From: Proteocatella sp051653405
GTDB lineage: Bacteria > Bacillota > Clostridia > Peptostreptococcales > Filifactoraceae
Length of the DNA: 5,729 nt
NCBI GenBank assembly: GCA_051653405.1
Contig: JBOFWC010000141.1
Location: 1 to 5,729 of the forward strand
Reading direction: 5' to 3'
Part shown: positions 5,117 through 5,729 of the stretch, piece after piece
Layout: the number at the start of each line of letters is the position of its first letter
Position numbering within the stretch: the first letter of the stretch is position 1
Position numbers and translations under genes: made by a program
The notes under the pieces: model-generated
Database searches by the model: none
Seen by the model: only the letters and a program-made list of their open reading frames with translations
What the model was told of the DNA's origin: nothing

Positions 5117-5530
5117 TTAATCAATATTATCACTTTGATCTCTAAGCATCCCACACTTGTTTTGATCAAGATATTTAAATTTATGTTTTTTATATAATAA
5201 GTCAGCTGGATGATTAGCTATTAAGCAGATATAACTATCTTCATAAGTATTTTTTTCAAAATAGTCATCAATAGCATTCATTATCTTTTCAGCTAAACCT
5301 TTCCTTTGATAGTCCGAATCTACCATTATATCGCTTACGACGTAGGTTATACCTCCATCTCCTACAATTCGTCCAAATGCAATTAATTTCTGATTTTCAT
5401 AAATAGAAACTGTAAACAAGGAATTATTCAAAGCAACTCTACTCCTTTGAATATCCTTGTTTCCCATACCCGATCTCATTCTGAGGCTTACATAATCTTC
5501 TGCCTTAGGTGTATTGTATACTATCTCCAA
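5117..5530 (-). CDS. GNAT-family N-acetyltransferase, 137 aa
   Basis: Transfers an acetyl group from acetyl-CoA to an amine; the substrate cannot be told. It shows the small single-domain GNAT layout: LRMRSGM near residue 16, a LIAFGRIVGDGG stretch (49-60), then motif A DIMVDSDYQRKGLAEKIM (67-84) with the pyrophosphate loop Q75-R-K-G-L-A80, and a C-terminal NHPADLLYKKHKFKYLD, where Tyr is the usual general-acid position. The pyrophosphate loop ends in Ala and the usual GF after the tyrosine helix is KF; both are tolerated in the superfamily. The start is TTG at 5530, with AAAGGAGGG 7 nt upstream. It converges on the reductase with 3 nt between stops and is divergent from the VOC gene. Relatives include aminoglycoside, polyamine and protein acetyltransferases. 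Confidence 0.9.
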   Translation of the reverse strand: MEIVYNTPKAEDYVSLRMRSGMGNKDIQRSRVALNNSLFTVSIYENQKLIAFGRIVGDGGITYVVSDIMVDSDYQRKGLAEKIMNAIDDYFEKNTYEDSYICLIANHPADLLYKKHKFKYLDQNKCGMLRDQSDNID

Positions 5531-5569
5531 GTTAATTCCCTCCTTTTTCTGTATCTTTTATATCAATTA

Positions 5570-5589
5570 ATTATACCATTAATTGGTAT
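5570..5589. promoter_or_regulatory. GNAT gene -10 element overlapped by a dyad (possible operator)
   Basis: On the minus strand a consensus TATAAT (5575-5570) lies 39 nt upstream of the GNAT TTG; a matching -35 is weak. The dyad ATACCATTAATTGGTAT (5573-5589) has seven of eight pairs matching around 5581 and covers half of the -10 and the spacer. A protein bound there would block GNAT transcription and could also affect the divergent gene. Confidence 0.45.
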
Positions 5590-5605
5590 GCATCATATAT
5601 ACTAT

Positions 5606-5633
5606 TTCAAACTCCATATTTTTTGTGTATAAT
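5606..5633 (+). promoter_or_regulatory. Promoter of the VOC-family gene
   Basis: TTCAAA (5606-5611) and a consensus TATAAT (5628-5633) are 16 nt apart on the plus strand. Initiation near 5640 gives a leader of about 34 nt before the ATG at 5674, with the ribosome site in between. Confidence 0.6.
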
Positions 5634-5673
5634 GTTACTTGCAAATAAAAAATAATTATCGAAAGGATATATT

Positions 5674-5729
5674 ATGATACAATCAATCGTACATATTGCC
5701 TTGGTCGTAAGAGACTACGATGAAGCAAT
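5674..5729 (+). CDS. N-terminal fragment of a VOC/glyoxalase-like protein, cut by the right window edge
   Basis: Eighteen full codons are visible, reading MIQSIVHIALVVRDYDEA. The pattern of a first strand with HIALVV followed by R/K-D-Y-D-E-A is typical of the first beta-alpha unit of vicinal oxygen chelate proteins (glyoxalase I, bleomycin resistance and related dioxygenases). In these the His of HIAL is usually a metal ligand. AAAGG lies 7 nt upstream of the ATG and a good promoter precedes it. The exact activity cannot be judged from this fragment. Confidence 0.75.
   Translation, partial: MIQSIVHIALVVRDYDEA

Overview
The window looks like a piece of a low-GC Gram-positive chromosome, most likely Clostridia. 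The DNA is strongly AT-rich. Genes carry strong AGGAG-type ribosome binding sites, half of the complete genes start at TTG or GTG, one intrinsic terminator has a long U-tract, and the families present (DUF1653, DUF975, BmrR-type MerR regulators, GNAT) are common in that group. No mobile element, RNA gene or CRISPR array was seen. There are eight complete genes and two cut by the window edges, and no gene-free stretch reaches 300 bases.

Left block (1-1118, minus strand): a DUF975 membrane protein gene is followed by a DUF1653 gene and then by a gene running off the left edge. Spacing is very tight (1 nt, then a TGATG stop/start overlap), so this reads as one operon with translational coupling. 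It is separated from the next block by a strong intrinsic terminator at 1055-1118.

Middle block (1191-3486, minus strand): a minimal DEAD-box RNA helicase overlaps by 8 nt a protein with a Lys/Pro/Thr-rich repetitive N-terminal tail and 18 uninterrupted pentapeptide repeats. About 100 nt further on is a 94-residue protein with stefin (type 1 cystatin) hallmarks: an N-terminal Gly, a QxVxG-type loop and a C-terminal LP. It has its own good promoter and the terminator just mentioned, and could also be reached by read-through. The stefin-like protein is the most unexpected gene here.

Right-centre block (3587-5113): a BmrR-like MerR regulator (minus strand) is divergent from a flavodoxin-family reductase with a cysteine cluster (plus strand). 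The reductase has a textbook MerR-type promoter: TTGACC, a 19-bp spacer holding a near-perfect dyad, and TATACT. Its -10 overlaps the -10 of the regulator's own promoter on the other strand, so one operator could control both directions. This makes a self-contained sensor/reductase module, probably responding to a small organic ligand, drug or electrophile (inference).

Right end (5117-5729): a GNAT acetyltransferase (minus strand) converges on the reductase with only 3 nt between stop codons. It is divergent from a VOC/glyoxalase-like gene that runs off the right edge. A dyad in the shared intergenic region overlaps the likely GNAT -10. The run of regulator, reductase, acetyltransferase and VOC protein resembles an accessory detoxification or resistance neighbourhood, but no shared function can be shown from sequence alone.
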